Source: Acidobacteriaceae bacterium
GTDB taxonomy: Bacteria; Acidobacteriota; Terriglobia; Terriglobales; Acidobacteriaceae
Reading direction: 5' to 3'
Length of the DNA stretch: 13,185 nucleotides
Assembly: GCA_003140785.1 (NCBI GenBank)
Contig: PLKY01000035.1
Location: forward strand, 12,166-25,350
The position numbers and the translations under genes were made by a program. Under the pieces are notes generated by a model, which saw nothing but the letters and a program-made list of their open reading frames with translations, was not told where the DNA came from and ran no database searches. Of this stretch, positions 1-7,129 are shown one piece after another (positions within the stretch are counted from its first letter, which is position 1; the number at the start of each line of letters is the position of its first letter).

Positions 1-1
1 C

Positions 2-265
2 CGCGTCCCGGAACCTGTGCAGCGAGCCGACACCCGGGTTGCCGCCCCACGAGAAAACCAGCTTCCGCGCCGTCCCCATCCCGATCATCTGGTCGTAGAT
101 CAGATCGGGCGTCATGCGAATCAGTGAGAGATTGCGCCGTCCCTGGCGAATGATTTCGTGTCCCGCGGCGAACGGAATGAGGTGCGTAAATCCCTCGAGA
201 GCGACACAATCGCCGTCGTGCACGATGGAAGAGATTGCTTCGGAGAGAGATAGCCACTGTGCCAT
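2..265 (-). CDS. CoA-transferase subunit A (3-oxoacid / glutaconate type), partial
   Basis: The gene runs off the left edge, so only the first 88 codons are visible, in an open frame without a stop. The protein begins MAQWLSLSEAISSIVHDGD and continues with VALEGFTHLIPFAAGHE and later VFSWGGNPGVGSLHRF, a pattern I recognise from the alpha subunit of family I CoA-transferases of the PcaI/CatI/GctA kind. These move CoA from succinyl-CoA (or another donor) onto a 3-oxoacid such as 3-oxoadipate, in the cytoplasm, together with a beta subunit expected just outside the window. The ATG at 265 matches the usual family start. Another in-frame ATG lies at 295, and neither has a clear Shine-Dalgarno sequence. 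The PcaR-type regulator gene lies upstream on the same strand, which favours a role in the beta-ketoadipate pathway over glutaconate fermentation. Exact substrate cannot be told from this fragment. Confidence 0.85.
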   Translation of the reverse strand, partial: MAQWLSLSEAISSIVHDGDCVALEGFTHLIPFAAGHEIIRQGRRNLSLIRMTPDLIYDQMIGMGTARKLVFSWGGNPGVGSLHRFRDA

Positions 266-334
266 GAAGTTTTACGGACCGCCGGACCTGATTCATCAGA
301 CCATACGGGCGGACTTCAAGCAAGGTGGGCGGTA

Positions 335-349
335 TTCGCACATATCGAA
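335..349. promoter_or_regulatory. Candidate operator: TTCG-N7-CGAA inverted repeat upstream of the CoA-transferase gene
   Basis: The sequence TTCGCACATATCGAA sits in the 149-bp gap between the IclR-type regulator gene and the CoA-transferase gene. It has TTCG/CGAA arms and, read on the minus strand, begins TTCGATA like the known PcaR operator. The second half diverges, so this is a weaker match than the box before the regulator. No other obvious regulatory site is visible in this gap. Confidence 0.35.
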
Positions 350-414
350 GTCGCCACCTGCCGAGCCCGGAACAACAGAGAAGTAGGGGCATCGGATTTG
401 GTTTCGAGCTCCAC

Positions 415-1299
415 TCAGGCGAGCAGTTGGCCCAAGGCCCGCGCGTTCTCATGCAAAACCGGAAGAAAGCGGTGGATCATTTCGGCGGCTGAGACACGTG
501 CCGCATGTACGCCGATGTTCATCGATGCAACCACACGGCCGTTGCGTGTTTTTACCGGCACGGCAATTGAGCGCAGGCCAAGCTCCAGTTCCTCGTCGAT
601 CATGGCAAAGCCTTCGGAGCGGACATTCATAACGATCTCGCGCAGCACTCTCTTATCCGTGGTTGTCTTGGGAGTCAATGCTTTCGCATTCGTCCTTTTG
701 AAACAGAGCGTCAACTGCTCATCCGGCATCGCGGCGAGCAGAATTCGCCCCATGGACGTGCAGTACGCGGGTAGACGGCTCCCAACAGATAAGCCCACCG
801 ACATAATCCGCTTCGCCGCCGAACGGGCGATATAGACGATCTCGTCGCCTTCCAAAACGCACAACGAACTCGACTCGTGGAGCGATTCCGTGATCCGCTC
901 CAGCACCGGCTGGGCAAGCGATGGCAAAGAGGACGAGGATAGATAGGAAAACCCAAGCCGCAGCACCCGCGTGGTGAGGCGATAAATCGGACCATGAGAT
1001 TCGGCATAGCCAAGCACCTGCAACGTCATGAACGATCGCCGGACTGCGGCACGGGAAAGGCCCGTATGGCGCGCGACATCGGCGACGCTGCGGCCTCCCG
1101 GGCTCCCTTCAAATGCCTCGATGATGCGAAGCCCTCGAGCGAGGGATAAGATGAAATCCGGGTCACCCTGGAATCGGTCAAAGCCCGCACTGGTTGGAAC
1201 AATGATGTCCGTCTCTTTGTCGTCGTCGCGCGGGAAGAGTTGGTGCTCCCCGTCCGTTCGTCGCAGCGACCCGACGCCGTCTTGATGCTCTTTTCGCAT
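415..1299 (-). CDS. IclR-family transcriptional regulator, PcaR/PcaU/PobR type
   Basis: A 294-residue cytoplasmic DNA-binding regulator. The N-terminal winged helix-turn-helix begins near residue 48 (DPDFILSLARGLRIIEAF), with the recognition region near residues 70-97 (SVADVARHTGLSRAAVRRS). The remainder is the IclR ligand-binding domain, including SVGSRLPAYCTSMGRILLA and the C-terminal RSIAVPVKTRNGRVVASMNI. These motifs are typical of the subgroup that senses protocatechuate, beta-ketoadipate or 4-hydroxybenzoate. Its gene precedes the CoA-transferase gene on the same strand, so it probably controls a beta-ketoadipate-type operon. The start is uncertain: an in-frame GTG at 1320 would put the coding region through a PcaR-like operator at 1304-1318, so I prefer the ATG at 1299. 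Neither has a good Shine-Dalgarno. Family is secure; ligand and targets are inferred from the operator and neighbour. Confidence 0.88.
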   Translation of the reverse strand: MRKEHQDGVGSLRRTDGEHQLFPRDDDKETDIIVPTSAGFDRFQGDPDFILSLARGLRIIEAFEGSPGGRSVADVARHTGLSRAAVRRSFMTLQVLGYAESHGPIYRLTTRVLRLGFSYLSSSSLPSLAQPVLERITESLHESSSLCVLEGDEIVYIARSAAKRIMSVGLSVGSRLPAYCTSMGRILLAAMPDEQLTLCFKRTNAKALTPKTTTDKRVLREIVMNVRSEGFAMIDEELELGLRSIAVPVKTRNGRVVASMNIGVHAARVSAAEMIHRFLPVLHENARALGQLLA

Positions 1300-1303
1300 A
1301 GGC

Positions 1304-1318
1304 GAGCGATTATCGCAC
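1304..1318 (-). promoter_or_regulatory. PcaR-like operator just upstream of the IclR-type regulator gene
   Basis: On the minus strand the sequence reads GTGCGATAATCGCTC. The PcaR operator reported for Pseudomonas putida, as I recall it, is GTTCGATAATCGCAC, giving 13 of 15 identical positions. The core GCGATNATCGC is an inverted repeat. The embedded GATAAT could serve as a -10 element, so a bound regulator would cover the promoter of its own gene. The site ends only a few bases before the ATG at 1299, so transcription from that -10 would be leaderless or nearly so; no good -35 is seen. Confidence 0.6.
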
Positions 1319-1439
1319 ACAACTTATGCCGTCGTCGCGGATGAAATACGGAGAGTCTCGCGCATCTGGAAAATGGGGGAACCAGCCTCCGCCTGAGCCA
1401 GTAAGCACCGATATCGGACCTCTCTCGATTGCGGCATGC

Positions 1440-2036
1440 TCACCTGTTCGAACGCCACAGTTTCGGGAGACCTCCCGAAATTCCGTTCACGGGGTCAGAA
1501 GCTGGAAACGGGAGCTGCCGCATCCGTTCCTGATCGGAAACCGACGGCGCAACACGGCAAATGTCCCAATGCTGATCGGGAGGATAAGCGCCGACCACAA
1601 GAAAATCCTCACTGCTCCCAAGGTTGCAATGGCCCGTCCCAGTCGGCAGCACAGCAACATCTCCGGCGTGCACTGTGATTTCATGCCCGCCTTCCCCGCC
1701 GAGCATCAGGCGCCCCTGCCCTCGCACAAAACCCAGGACCTCGTGCGCCGTGGAGTGGTAGTGGTGAAAATCGTAGACGCCATTGCGCCACTGCGGCGGC
1801 CAGCCGTTCCGCTCAAAAGCCTGCTCGAAAATCAAGGCTGGATCGGCCCCCGCGGCCTCAAAGGCGCCATGATAGATCACAACCGGGAGGCGCTCGTTGT
1901 TGGGCACCCACCGGTTGCATGAGAGTTGAACTACCTCGGGCGCCGAAGCTCTTCTTCCGGCAAATGCAGGACGATCGGAGCGAATTCCCAGAGCAGTAAG
2001 CATAGCGGCAAACTGGCGGCGGCTGACAGGGCTCAT
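1440..2036 (-). CDS. Cupin-domain protein, YjlB type, with Tat-like N-terminus
   Basis: A 198-residue single-cupin protein. Cupin motif 1 is HHYHSTAHEVLGFVRG followed by RLMLGGEGG, with histidines positioned for metal binding. Motif 2 is DVAVLPTGTGHC, and the following FLVVGAYPPDQHWDICR resembles the YjlB group. The N-terminus MSPVSRRQFAAMLTALGI carries a twin-arginine-like SRRQF motif, so the protein may be exported folded, although the hydrophobic stretch is short. The ATG at 2036 is preferred over the GTG immediately before it because GAGGAG lies five bases upstream. The gene is divergent from the two-component operon and is followed after about 140 bp by the IclR-type regulator on the same strand. 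No enzyme activity is established that I can name for this group, so the substrate remains unknown. Confidence 0.82.
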   Translation of the reverse strand: MSPVSRRQFAAMLTALGIRSDRPAFAGRRASAPEVVQLSCNRWVPNNERLPVVIYHGAFEAAGADPALIFEQAFERNGWPPQWRNGVYDFHHYHSTAHEVLGFVRGQGRLMLGGEGGHEITVHAGDVAVLPTGTGHCNLGSSEDFLVVGAYPPDQHWDICRVAPSVSDQERMRQLPFPASDPVNGISGGLPKLWRSNR

Positions 2037-2163
2037 CACTTCTCCTCAACAAGCCAGATGCGTCGATGCCACGTTTTGATGCATCACACTCGGATCGCTC
2101 ACCAGAAGCAGCTCCTCCGGAACGCAAAAAAATGAGCATCTCACCGGGCAATCCGGCCATGCG

Positions 2164-2178
2164 TTAAGAATTGTTAAG
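2164..2178 (+). promoter_or_regulatory. TTAAG direct repeat (10-bp period), candidate response-regulator operator, copy 1
   Basis: The sequence TTAAGAATTGTTAAG holds two TTAAG half-sites one helical turn apart. This is the usual geometry for OmpR/PhoB-class regulators, which bind tandem half-sites as dimers (compare the CpxR box GTAAA-N5-GTAAA). It ends nine bases before a possible -35 element of the two-component operon. A near-identical copy occurs at 4308-4322. Confidence 0.6.
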
Positions 2179-2187
2179 CGGCGCGCA

Positions 2188-2216
2188 TTGCCCCTCGTTT
2201 GTGCGAGACTTAAAAG
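2188..2216 (+). promoter_or_regulatory. Possible promoter of the two-component operon
   Basis: TTGCCC (2188-2193) and TAAAAG (2211-2216) are separated by 17 bp and resemble a sigma-70 -35/-10 pair, with three and four matches respectively. Initiation would fall near 2223, leaving a very short leader before the GTG at 2231. The match is weak, as is common for activated promoters, and the TTAAG repeat lies directly upstream. Confidence 0.35.
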
Positions 2217-2230
2217 CCGTGGGAGCAGAC

Positions 2231-2947
2231 GTGTCAGCAGTCGAGATCGAGATCGGAGAGCGGCAGAAGCACCTGTCGTTGTTGCTTGTGGACGACGATG
2301 CAGAGCTGTGCGGAATGATGCGCGAGTTCTTTGCCGAGTCGGGCCACAAGCTTGACACCGCCTACAACGGGCGCGAGGGACTGGCCAGTGCGCTGCGCGG
2401 CGGATATGACCTGATGATCCTGGACGTGATGCTGCCGGGGCTGGACGGATTTTCTGTACTCGAGCAGATCAGGCGAAAGAAGAATTTGCCTGTCATTATG
2501 TTGACGGCCCGCGTCCAACAGCAGGACCGTATTCTCGGCCTGAATAGCGGTGCGGACGATTATCTGCCCAAGCCATTTGATCCGGATGAACTCCTGGCGC
2601 GCATTCGCGCGGTGCTGCGCCGCTCCCAGGGCCCGACCTTGCAGAGTGATGCCACCGTCACCTTCGGCAACATCTCTGTGAACGCGTCGACTCGTGAAGT
2701 ATGGAGCGCAGGTGCGCCCGTCGACTTGACCGCGATGGAATTTGACCTGCTGGAACTGCTCATACGATCCGCGGGCCAGGTAGTTTCCCGCGATGAGATA
2801 ACGGCTCTGCTTTTCGAGCGCGAGGCAACACCTTATGATCGCTTCCTTGATGTGCACATCAGCCATCTGCGAAAGAAACTGGAAGGCGGACGAAACCTGA
2901 TCCGCACCATACGGGGAGTTGGCTATGTTTTTACCGGAACGCCTTAA
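2231..2947 (+). CDS. OmpR/CpxR-family response regulator
   Basis: A 238-residue DNA-binding response regulator. The receiver domain spans about residues 15-130: acidic pocket VDDD (21-23), phospho-acceptor Asp65 in LDVMLPGLDG, conserved Thr92 (LTAR) and Lys114 (PKPFDPDEL). The C-terminal OmpR-type winged helix contains LTAMEFDLLELLIRSAGQVVSRDEI and ends with DVHISHLRKKLEGG and IRGVGYVF, the classic family finish. The GTG at 2231 is chosen because GGGAG lies five bases upstream; an open frame continues back to 2171 but would run through the TTAAG operator. The reading frame overlaps the kinase gene by 23 bp, so the two are translationally coupled. Together they form a CpxRA-like phosphorelay. 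The TTAAG repeat upstream suggests autoregulation. Confidence 0.95.
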   Translation: MSAVEIEIGERQKHLSLLLVDDDAELCGMMREFFAESGHKLDTAYNGREGLASALRGGYDLMILDVMLPGLDGFSVLEQIRRKKNLPVIMLTARVQQQDRILGLNSGADDYLPKPFDPDELLARIRAVLRRSQGPTLQSDATVTFGNISVNASTREVWSAGAPVDLTAMEFDLLELLIRSAGQVVSRDEITALLFEREATPYDRFLDVHISHLRKKLEGGRNLIRTIRGVGYVFTGTP

Positions 2948-4292
2948 AACACATCCAACGATATCCCTCTACGTCGGCGTGCTCCTGGCGATGGTGGGTA
3001 TTCTCTCGTTATCGTTCCTTGCTTTTCATCTGATCGCCGATCGAATGCAACGGATCGAGATCGATCCAACCTTCATCAAGTTCGACGAACTGCAACTGGA
3101 GAGTGCTCGCACTGCACTTCAGCATCGTGGACAGCCGGGCCTGAGAGACTACCTGGCAAGCCTCGACCATATCTTCGGCGGATCGCATTATCTGCTCGAT
3201 GCGAAGGGAGCGGACCTTGTGACGGGCACGAATCGAGCGTGGATGCTTCCCGCACCTCCAGCGGACAAGTTGCGTGTGCGTGCTCATGGACGTTGGACCC
3301 TTGCGCATCGATCCGAGGACGCGCAGTACTGGTTCACTGCCGAAGGTCAACTGGGCCCTCCTCATATCTGGACGTTTCTCCCCTATTACTTCCTCGTGAT
3401 CGGTGTCGCAGGCGTTCTGTGTTGGCTAGCGTCCGTTGGCGTGGTGTCTCCGATTCGGCGCATCGCAGCGACCATTGGACAATTTGGGCAAGGCGATTTG
3501 ACGGCGCGTGTACACACAAAGCGCACGGACGAGATCGGCCAGTTAGGGCGGTCCTTCAATCAAATGGCTGAGCGCCTCGAGCGCCTGATCGTGAGTGAGC
3601 GACGGCTGTTAGGCGACATATCGCACGAATTGCGATCGCCGCTGGCACGATTGAAATTTGCGGTCAAGCTGGCTAGAACTTCGCAGGACAATCAAGCCGC
3701 TTTGGATCGAATCGAGCGCGATATCGACCGCATAACATCTCTCGTAGCGGACATTGTCGAGATCACGTTTATTGAAGGCGACCCGGCGGTGCAGGATACG
3801 GGAATCGTGCGCGCCGGAGAGATCATCGATGAAGTAGTACGCGATTGTGCGTTGGAAGCGCAGTTTCGCGATTGCAGCATCGATGTCGGCGGAAAGCTCA
3901 CAGGCGAAGTGCTGGGCAGCCACGAACTGCTGCGACGTGCGATTGAAAATGTGCTGCGCAATGGCATTCGCTATTCACCCAAGCGATCGGCTATTCAGCT
4001 TACGGTTGCAGAAAATGAGCGTGAAGCAACGATTACAGTGCGCGATTTTGGGCCCGGCGTTCCCGAAGATGCAGTCACGCGTATCTTCGATCCATTCTTC
4101 CGCGTGGAAGATGCGCGAGACACCAACGGAGGCGGGTCGGGCATGGGATTGTCGATTGCGAAACGCGCCGTTCAACTGCATCACGGCACCATCGTTGCCG
4201 AAAACGCATCTCCCGGCCTGCGCGTGCGAATTACCATTCCGCTTGCAATGCAGCCAGGCGTTGCATTTGCACAAGTTACTGCTCAAGACTAA
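2925..4292 (+). CDS. Sensor histidine kinase, CpxA-like
   Basis: A 455-residue inner-membrane kinase, partner of the preceding response regulator. Transmembrane segment 1 is about residues 12-38 and segment 2 about 150-173, enclosing a periplasmic sensor region of roughly 110 residues that I cannot assign to a named fold. A HAMP linker follows (175-225, PIRRIAATIGQFGQGDL). The H-box is LGDISHELRSPLARLKF with phospho-accepting His234. The ATPase domain has the N-box ENVLRNGIRYSP (Asn346), G1 DFGPGVP, F-box IFDPFFRVED and G2 GGGSGMGLSIAK. The ATG at 2925 has GGGGAG six bases upstream and lies inside the end of the regulator gene. All catalytic motifs are intact. The domain order and motifs resemble CpxA, but the signal sensed is unknown; the adjacent secreted-protein gene hints at an envelope cue. 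Confidence 0.94.
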   Translation: MFLPERLKTHPTISLYVGVLLAMVGILSLSFLAFHLIADRMQRIEIDPTFIKFDELQLESARTALQHRGQPGLRDYLASLDHIFGGSHYLLDAKGADLVTGTNRAWMLPAPPADKLRVRAHGRWTLAHRSEDAQYWFTAEGQLGPPHIWTFLPYYFLVIGVAGVLCWLASVGVVSPIRRIAATIGQFGQGDLTARVHTKRTDEIGQLGRSFNQMAERLERLIVSERRLLGDISHELRSPLARLKFAVKLARTSQDNQAALDRIERDIDRITSLVADIVEITFIEGDPAVQDTGIVRAGEIIDEVVRDCALEAQFRDCSIDVGGKLTGEVLGSHELLRRAIENVLRNGIRYSPKRSAIQLTVAENEREATITVRDFGPGVPEDAVTRIFDPFFRVEDARDTNGGGSGMGLSIAKRAVQLHHGTIVAENASPGLRVRITIPLAMQPGVAFAQVTAQD

Positions 4293-4307
4293 TCAAGCTC
4301 GAAGCCC

Positions 4308-4322
4308 TTAAGATTTCTTAAG
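4308..4322 (+). promoter_or_regulatory. TTAAG direct repeat (10-bp period), candidate response-regulator operator, copy 2
   Basis: TTAAGATTTCTTAAG matches the copy at 2164-2178 in 13 of 15 positions, including both TTAAG half-sites and their 10-bp period. It lies in the gap between the kinase stop and the secreted-protein gene. A -35-like TGGACA (4333-4338, five of six consensus bases) begins ten bases after it, close to the nine-base spacing at copy 1. The -10 is not clear: TAATGC at 4356 has the right spacing but a poor match. Confidence 0.6.
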
Positions 4323-4406
4323 CTTCAAATACTGGACAACCGTGTGTAATCTCCCTAATGCCTCAAGCAACCAATGTTGAGAATTGAGGCATTCGAGGAG
4401 ACACAC

Positions 4407-4754
4407 ATGAAGCGCTTTTTTGGGTTCGCACTCCTAGTTGCATCGCTGTCCGTTCCAGCATTCGCCGCCAAGAATTCACAGAACGTAACCTTTACCGACG
4501 CAATAAGGGTTGGATCAACACAGCTTCCTGCCGGCGATTACAAAGTAACTTGGACTGCTAACGGATCAAATGCGCAGGTCACCATTGCGGAAAAGGGCAG
4601 AGCTTCCGTGACGGTTCCGGCAAAACTGATTGACGCAAAGAACGGCCACGTTGCGGTGCTCACGAACACTGTAGGCGGCGTCGAAGTTCTGGAAACAATT
4701 CAACTCGACAACCTCAGCCTCGTAATCGCTGGTGCAACAGGCTCCGGCGAGTAA
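4407..4754 (+). CDS. Small secreted protein with LPAGDY motif, unknown function
   Basis: A 115-residue exported protein. The N-terminus MKRFFGFALLVASLSVPAFA is a clear Sec signal peptide with likely cleavage after Ala20. The mature part of about 95 residues appears rich in beta strands, with VGSTQLPAGDYKVTW near residues 35-49, then alternating hydrophobic segments (VTIAEKG, VTVPAKLI) and the end LETIQLDNLSLVIAG. I have seen similar short secreted proteins in acidobacteria, annotated only as hypothetical; no catalytic motif is visible. The ATG at 4407 has GAGGAG six bases upstream; an in-frame ATG at 4374 lacks one and would spoil the signal peptide. The gene follows the kinase after 114 bp containing the second TTAAG repeat, so it is a likely target of the two-component system. 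A strong terminator lies about 115 bp downstream. Confidence 0.85.
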   Translation: MKRFFGFALLVASLSVPAFAAKNSQNVTFTDAIRVGSTQLPAGDYKVTWTANGSNAQVTIAEKGRASVTVPAKLIDAKNGHVAVLTNTVGGVEVLETIQLDNLSLVIAGATGSGE

Positions 4755-4780
4755 GTGCGCAGCGGCTGCGCGAGCAACCG

Positions 4781-4849
4781 TTCATTTTTGAATTGAGCGC
4801 CGGAGGAAAGGAACTTGTCGCCGGCCAATACCGTATTCAATTCCCGTGA
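4781..4849 (+). pseudogene. Possible remnant of a second LPAGDY-type domain, out of frame
   Basis: Between the secreted-protein stop and the terminator, the frame shifted by minus one relative to that gene reads FIFELSAGGKELVAGQYRIQFP and then stops. The segment KELVAGQYRIQF resembles the STQLPAGDYKVTW strand-turn-strand of the upstream protein. No start codon with a ribosome-binding site serves it alone. It may be a decayed duplicate or the frameshifted tail of an ancestral longer protein. The stretch is short, so chance resemblance is possible. Confidence 0.35.
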
Positions 4850-4868
4850 CTGTAGTCCTTCCTTTTCA

Positions 4869-4902
4869 CCCCCATCCCGCAAGGGATGGGGGTTCTTTTT
4901 TT
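4869..4902 (+). terminator. Strong intrinsic terminator after the secreted-protein gene
   Basis: A perfect 10-bp stem, CCCCCATCCC pairing with GGGATGGGGG, is closed by a GCAA (GNRA-type) tetraloop and followed by TTCTTTTTTT. This is a textbook rho-independent terminator for plus-strand transcription, and it separates this unit from the convergent M13 peptidase gene. Confidence 0.93.
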
Positions 4903-4949
4903 CGTTTGCGGCGTGAATGCAAAGTTCCCTGCAGCGAATCGCCAACACC

Positions 4950-7022
4950 TCACCAGACGCGGCAGCGCGCCTCATGCACCATCGGCTGGCCGGCTTTGCA
5001 ACTGAAGGCCTGCTGGAACTCCGGCATGTTTGCCAGAACATTGTTGACGCGAAGCACCGGCATCGAGTGTGGATCGATCTTCACCAGGGTCTGCATCAGT
5101 TTAGGACGGAATGTATCGCACCATGAAGTCCCATAAGCGATAAAGAACCGCTGCAGATTGGTGAGACCATGCTCGTCTTTGTCTTCTAACGTCTTGCCTT
5201 GTGCCTTCAAATCCGCAGTCACGGCAGACAGCGCGAGGTAGATGCCGCCATTGTCCGCGGTGTCTTCGCCTTGCGTGAGTTTTCCGTTCTGCTTCGCGCC
5301 CGGAACGCCTGGGACGTCGACGGTATATTCGTTGGCGACGCAGGCGCCTCGCTCGTCATACGCTTTCGCGTCTTCGGGCGTCCACCAGTCGCGCAGATTT
5401 CCCTTCAGGTCGAACTTGCGGCCCTGGTCGTCGAAACCGTGCGTCAATTCGTGACCCACGACTGACCCTTCCGCGCCGTAGTTCACGACATCATCTTCTT
5501 TTGAATCGAAGAAAACGGGCTGCAGAATCCCCGCCGGAAAATTGATCGTGTTGGTTTGCGGATCTTCATACGCGTTGACAGTCGGAGGCGTCATATACCA
5601 CTGCGCGCGATCAAGCGGTTTGCCAATGAATGAGAGCTGGCGCCGCAGCTCGAACTGAGTTGATCTTTCAACATTCACCGGAAAACTATCGCGCGTAATA
5701 GTGAGTGTGCTGTAGTCGATCCACTTGTCTGGGTAGCCGATCTTATTGATCACCGCGGCAAGTTTCAGTTCAGCCTCTTTCTTGGTCGCTGGTTGCATCC
5801 AGGTTACGGAGTTGATGTCGCGCCCCATTGCGTCTTCGATGTCGTGCACCATCTTTAACGCACGAGCCTTGCTCTCCGGAGGGAAAACCTGTGCAACATA
5901 AACCTGCCCGAGCGCCTCACCCACACCGCCGTCGACCGCTGCCGTGCACCGGCGCCAATCCGGCGGTTGCTGCGCCTGGCCCGTGAATACGCGTTCGATC
6001 GCGAATTCAGCGTCGCGCCACTCGCTCCCGAGATATGGTGTTGCAGACATCAGTAGATGGGCACGCAGATAAACCTTCCAGGTAGCGAGATCCTCGTCGA
6101 CAAGCAGCTTGTTCACTGCGCGAAAGAAGTCGGGCGCATACACTTCGTAGAGCGGTACCGCCGGTGCGTCCATGGCGCTCAAATAGCTGTCCCAATCGAA
6201 GGCCGGTGTCAGCGCTTTGAGCTGAACGAGCGTATAGCGATTGTTCACTTTGTTCGGATCGCGGCGCGTCACGTTGTCCATCTGCGCCTGCGCAAGGACG
6301 GTTTCAACACGCATGAGTGTCGCTGCGTCTCGTGCGGCCTCCCCCTCCCCAGTCCCGCTTTGCTTGAGCAGAGTGGTCAGAAACTCTTTGTACTTTTCGC
6401 GAATCGCCTTTGTCCTAGCGTCGTCGCTCAGGTAAAAATCCCTGTTGGGCATACCAAGTCCGCCCTGGTCAACGCCGGCAACAACCCGGCTCACATCGTT
6501 GTAATCGGCCAGCGGCCCAAATCCCAGCAACGCCACCGCGGTTTGATTCTCATCTACCTGCCACGCCGCGCCGAAAGAGCTGTGAATCATCGCCAGGGCA
6601 CCGGCAATTTCGCTCTTGTCACGCAAAGATTCAATGCGCCCCAGCAGCGGCTTGACGGCAGACAGATCATTCGCCTTTGCACTTGCCTGGTTCATGCAGC
6701 TTGCATAAAAGTCGCCGATCTTCTGCTCGTTCGATGTGCGCTGCGCGCTGGGGACTTCGTTCTTCTCCAGAATCGACCGCAGGATCTCGCGATTCCACTC
6801 CGATAGAATTCCTGCGACTCCCCACATCATCTGGTCGGGCGGAATCGGATTTGCTGTGTTGAGTTTGGAGCACGCGTACTGGTAGAAATTCTCGCAAGGA
6901 TTGATTGCGGAATCGACGCGTGTCACATCGATATGCTGCAGTTGAATCGGCTGCTGCGCTGTCTGGGCCAGCGCACACCCTGCGGAAATGGCCAACAACA
7001 AAACGGTCCAACGAGTTCTCAT
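4950..7022 (-). CDS. Secreted M13-family (neprilysin/PepO-like) zinc metalloendopeptidase
   Basis: A 690-residue exported peptidase. The signal peptide MRTRWTVLLLAISAGCALA is followed by the family N-terminus DSAINPCENFYQYACSKLN. The zinc site is VVGHELTHGFDDQG, with ligands His524 and His528 and catalytic Glu525; the third ligand is Glu586 in GEDTADNGG, which also supplies Asp590. The 62-residue spacing between them fits neprilysin-like enzymes. Family usage at this third motif is usually ENxAD, so Asp replaces the Asn here. Other conserved parts are NAYEDPQTNTINFPAGILQP and the C-terminal CRVW. It should cleave short peptides outside the cytoplasm. The ATG at 7022 has GGAGAA upstream at suitable spacing and gives a clean signal peptide; an open frame extends further without one. 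The amino-acid permease upstream on the same strand would fit peptide scavenging, though a shared transcript is not shown. Confidence 0.95.
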   Translation of the reverse strand: MRTRWTVLLLAISAGCALAQTAQQPIQLQHIDVTRVDSAINPCENFYQYACSKLNTANPIPPDQMMWGVAGILSEWNREILRSILEKNEVPSAQRTSNEQKIGDFYASCMNQASAKANDLSAVKPLLGRIESLRDKSEIAGALAMIHSSFGAAWQVDENQTAVALLGFGPLADYNDVSRVVAGVDQGGLGMPNRDFYLSDDARTKAIREKYKEFLTTLLKQSGTGEGEAARDAATLMRVETVLAQAQMDNVTRRDPNKVNNRYTLVQLKALTPAFDWDSYLSAMDAPAVPLYEVYAPDFFRAVNKLLVDEDLATWKVYLRAHLLMSATPYLGSEWRDAEFAIERVFTGQAQQPPDWRRCTAAVDGGVGEALGQVYVAQVFPPESKARALKMVHDIEDAMGRDINSVTWMQPATKKEAELKLAAVINKIGYPDKWIDYSTLTITRDSFPVNVERSTQFELRRQLSFIGKPLDRAQWYMTPPTVNAYEDPQTNTINFPAGILQPVFFDSKEDDVVNYGAEGSVVGHELTHGFDDQGRKFDLKGNLRDWWTPEDAKAYDERGACVANEYTVDVPGVPGAKQNGKLTQGEDTADNGGIYLALSAVTADLKAQGKTLEDKDEHGLTNLQRFFIAYGTSWCDTFRPKLMQTLVKIDPHSMPVLRVNNVLANMPEFQQAFSCKAGQPMVHEARCRVW

Positions 7023-7129
7023 CAGGTTCTCCAATCTCGGATTGCGACGGGGCCTGCATGCGCCGTGGCGCGGAAAGTCCACATTCCGGCAAGCGTGAGC
7101 GCAGCTCATGCGACCCGTAATCCAAAAGC

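Noticed and set aside
1324..1437. A 37-codon minus-strand frame starting two bases after the cupin stop
   Set aside because: Its sequence (MPQSREVRYRCLL...) shows no protein-like pattern and no ribosome-binding site, and it ends just before the PcaR-like box; too short to support.
2077..2086. The 10-bp palindrome TGATGCATCA between the cupin and the response-regulator gene
   Set aside because: Too short to distinguish from chance and not repeated near other genes of the window.
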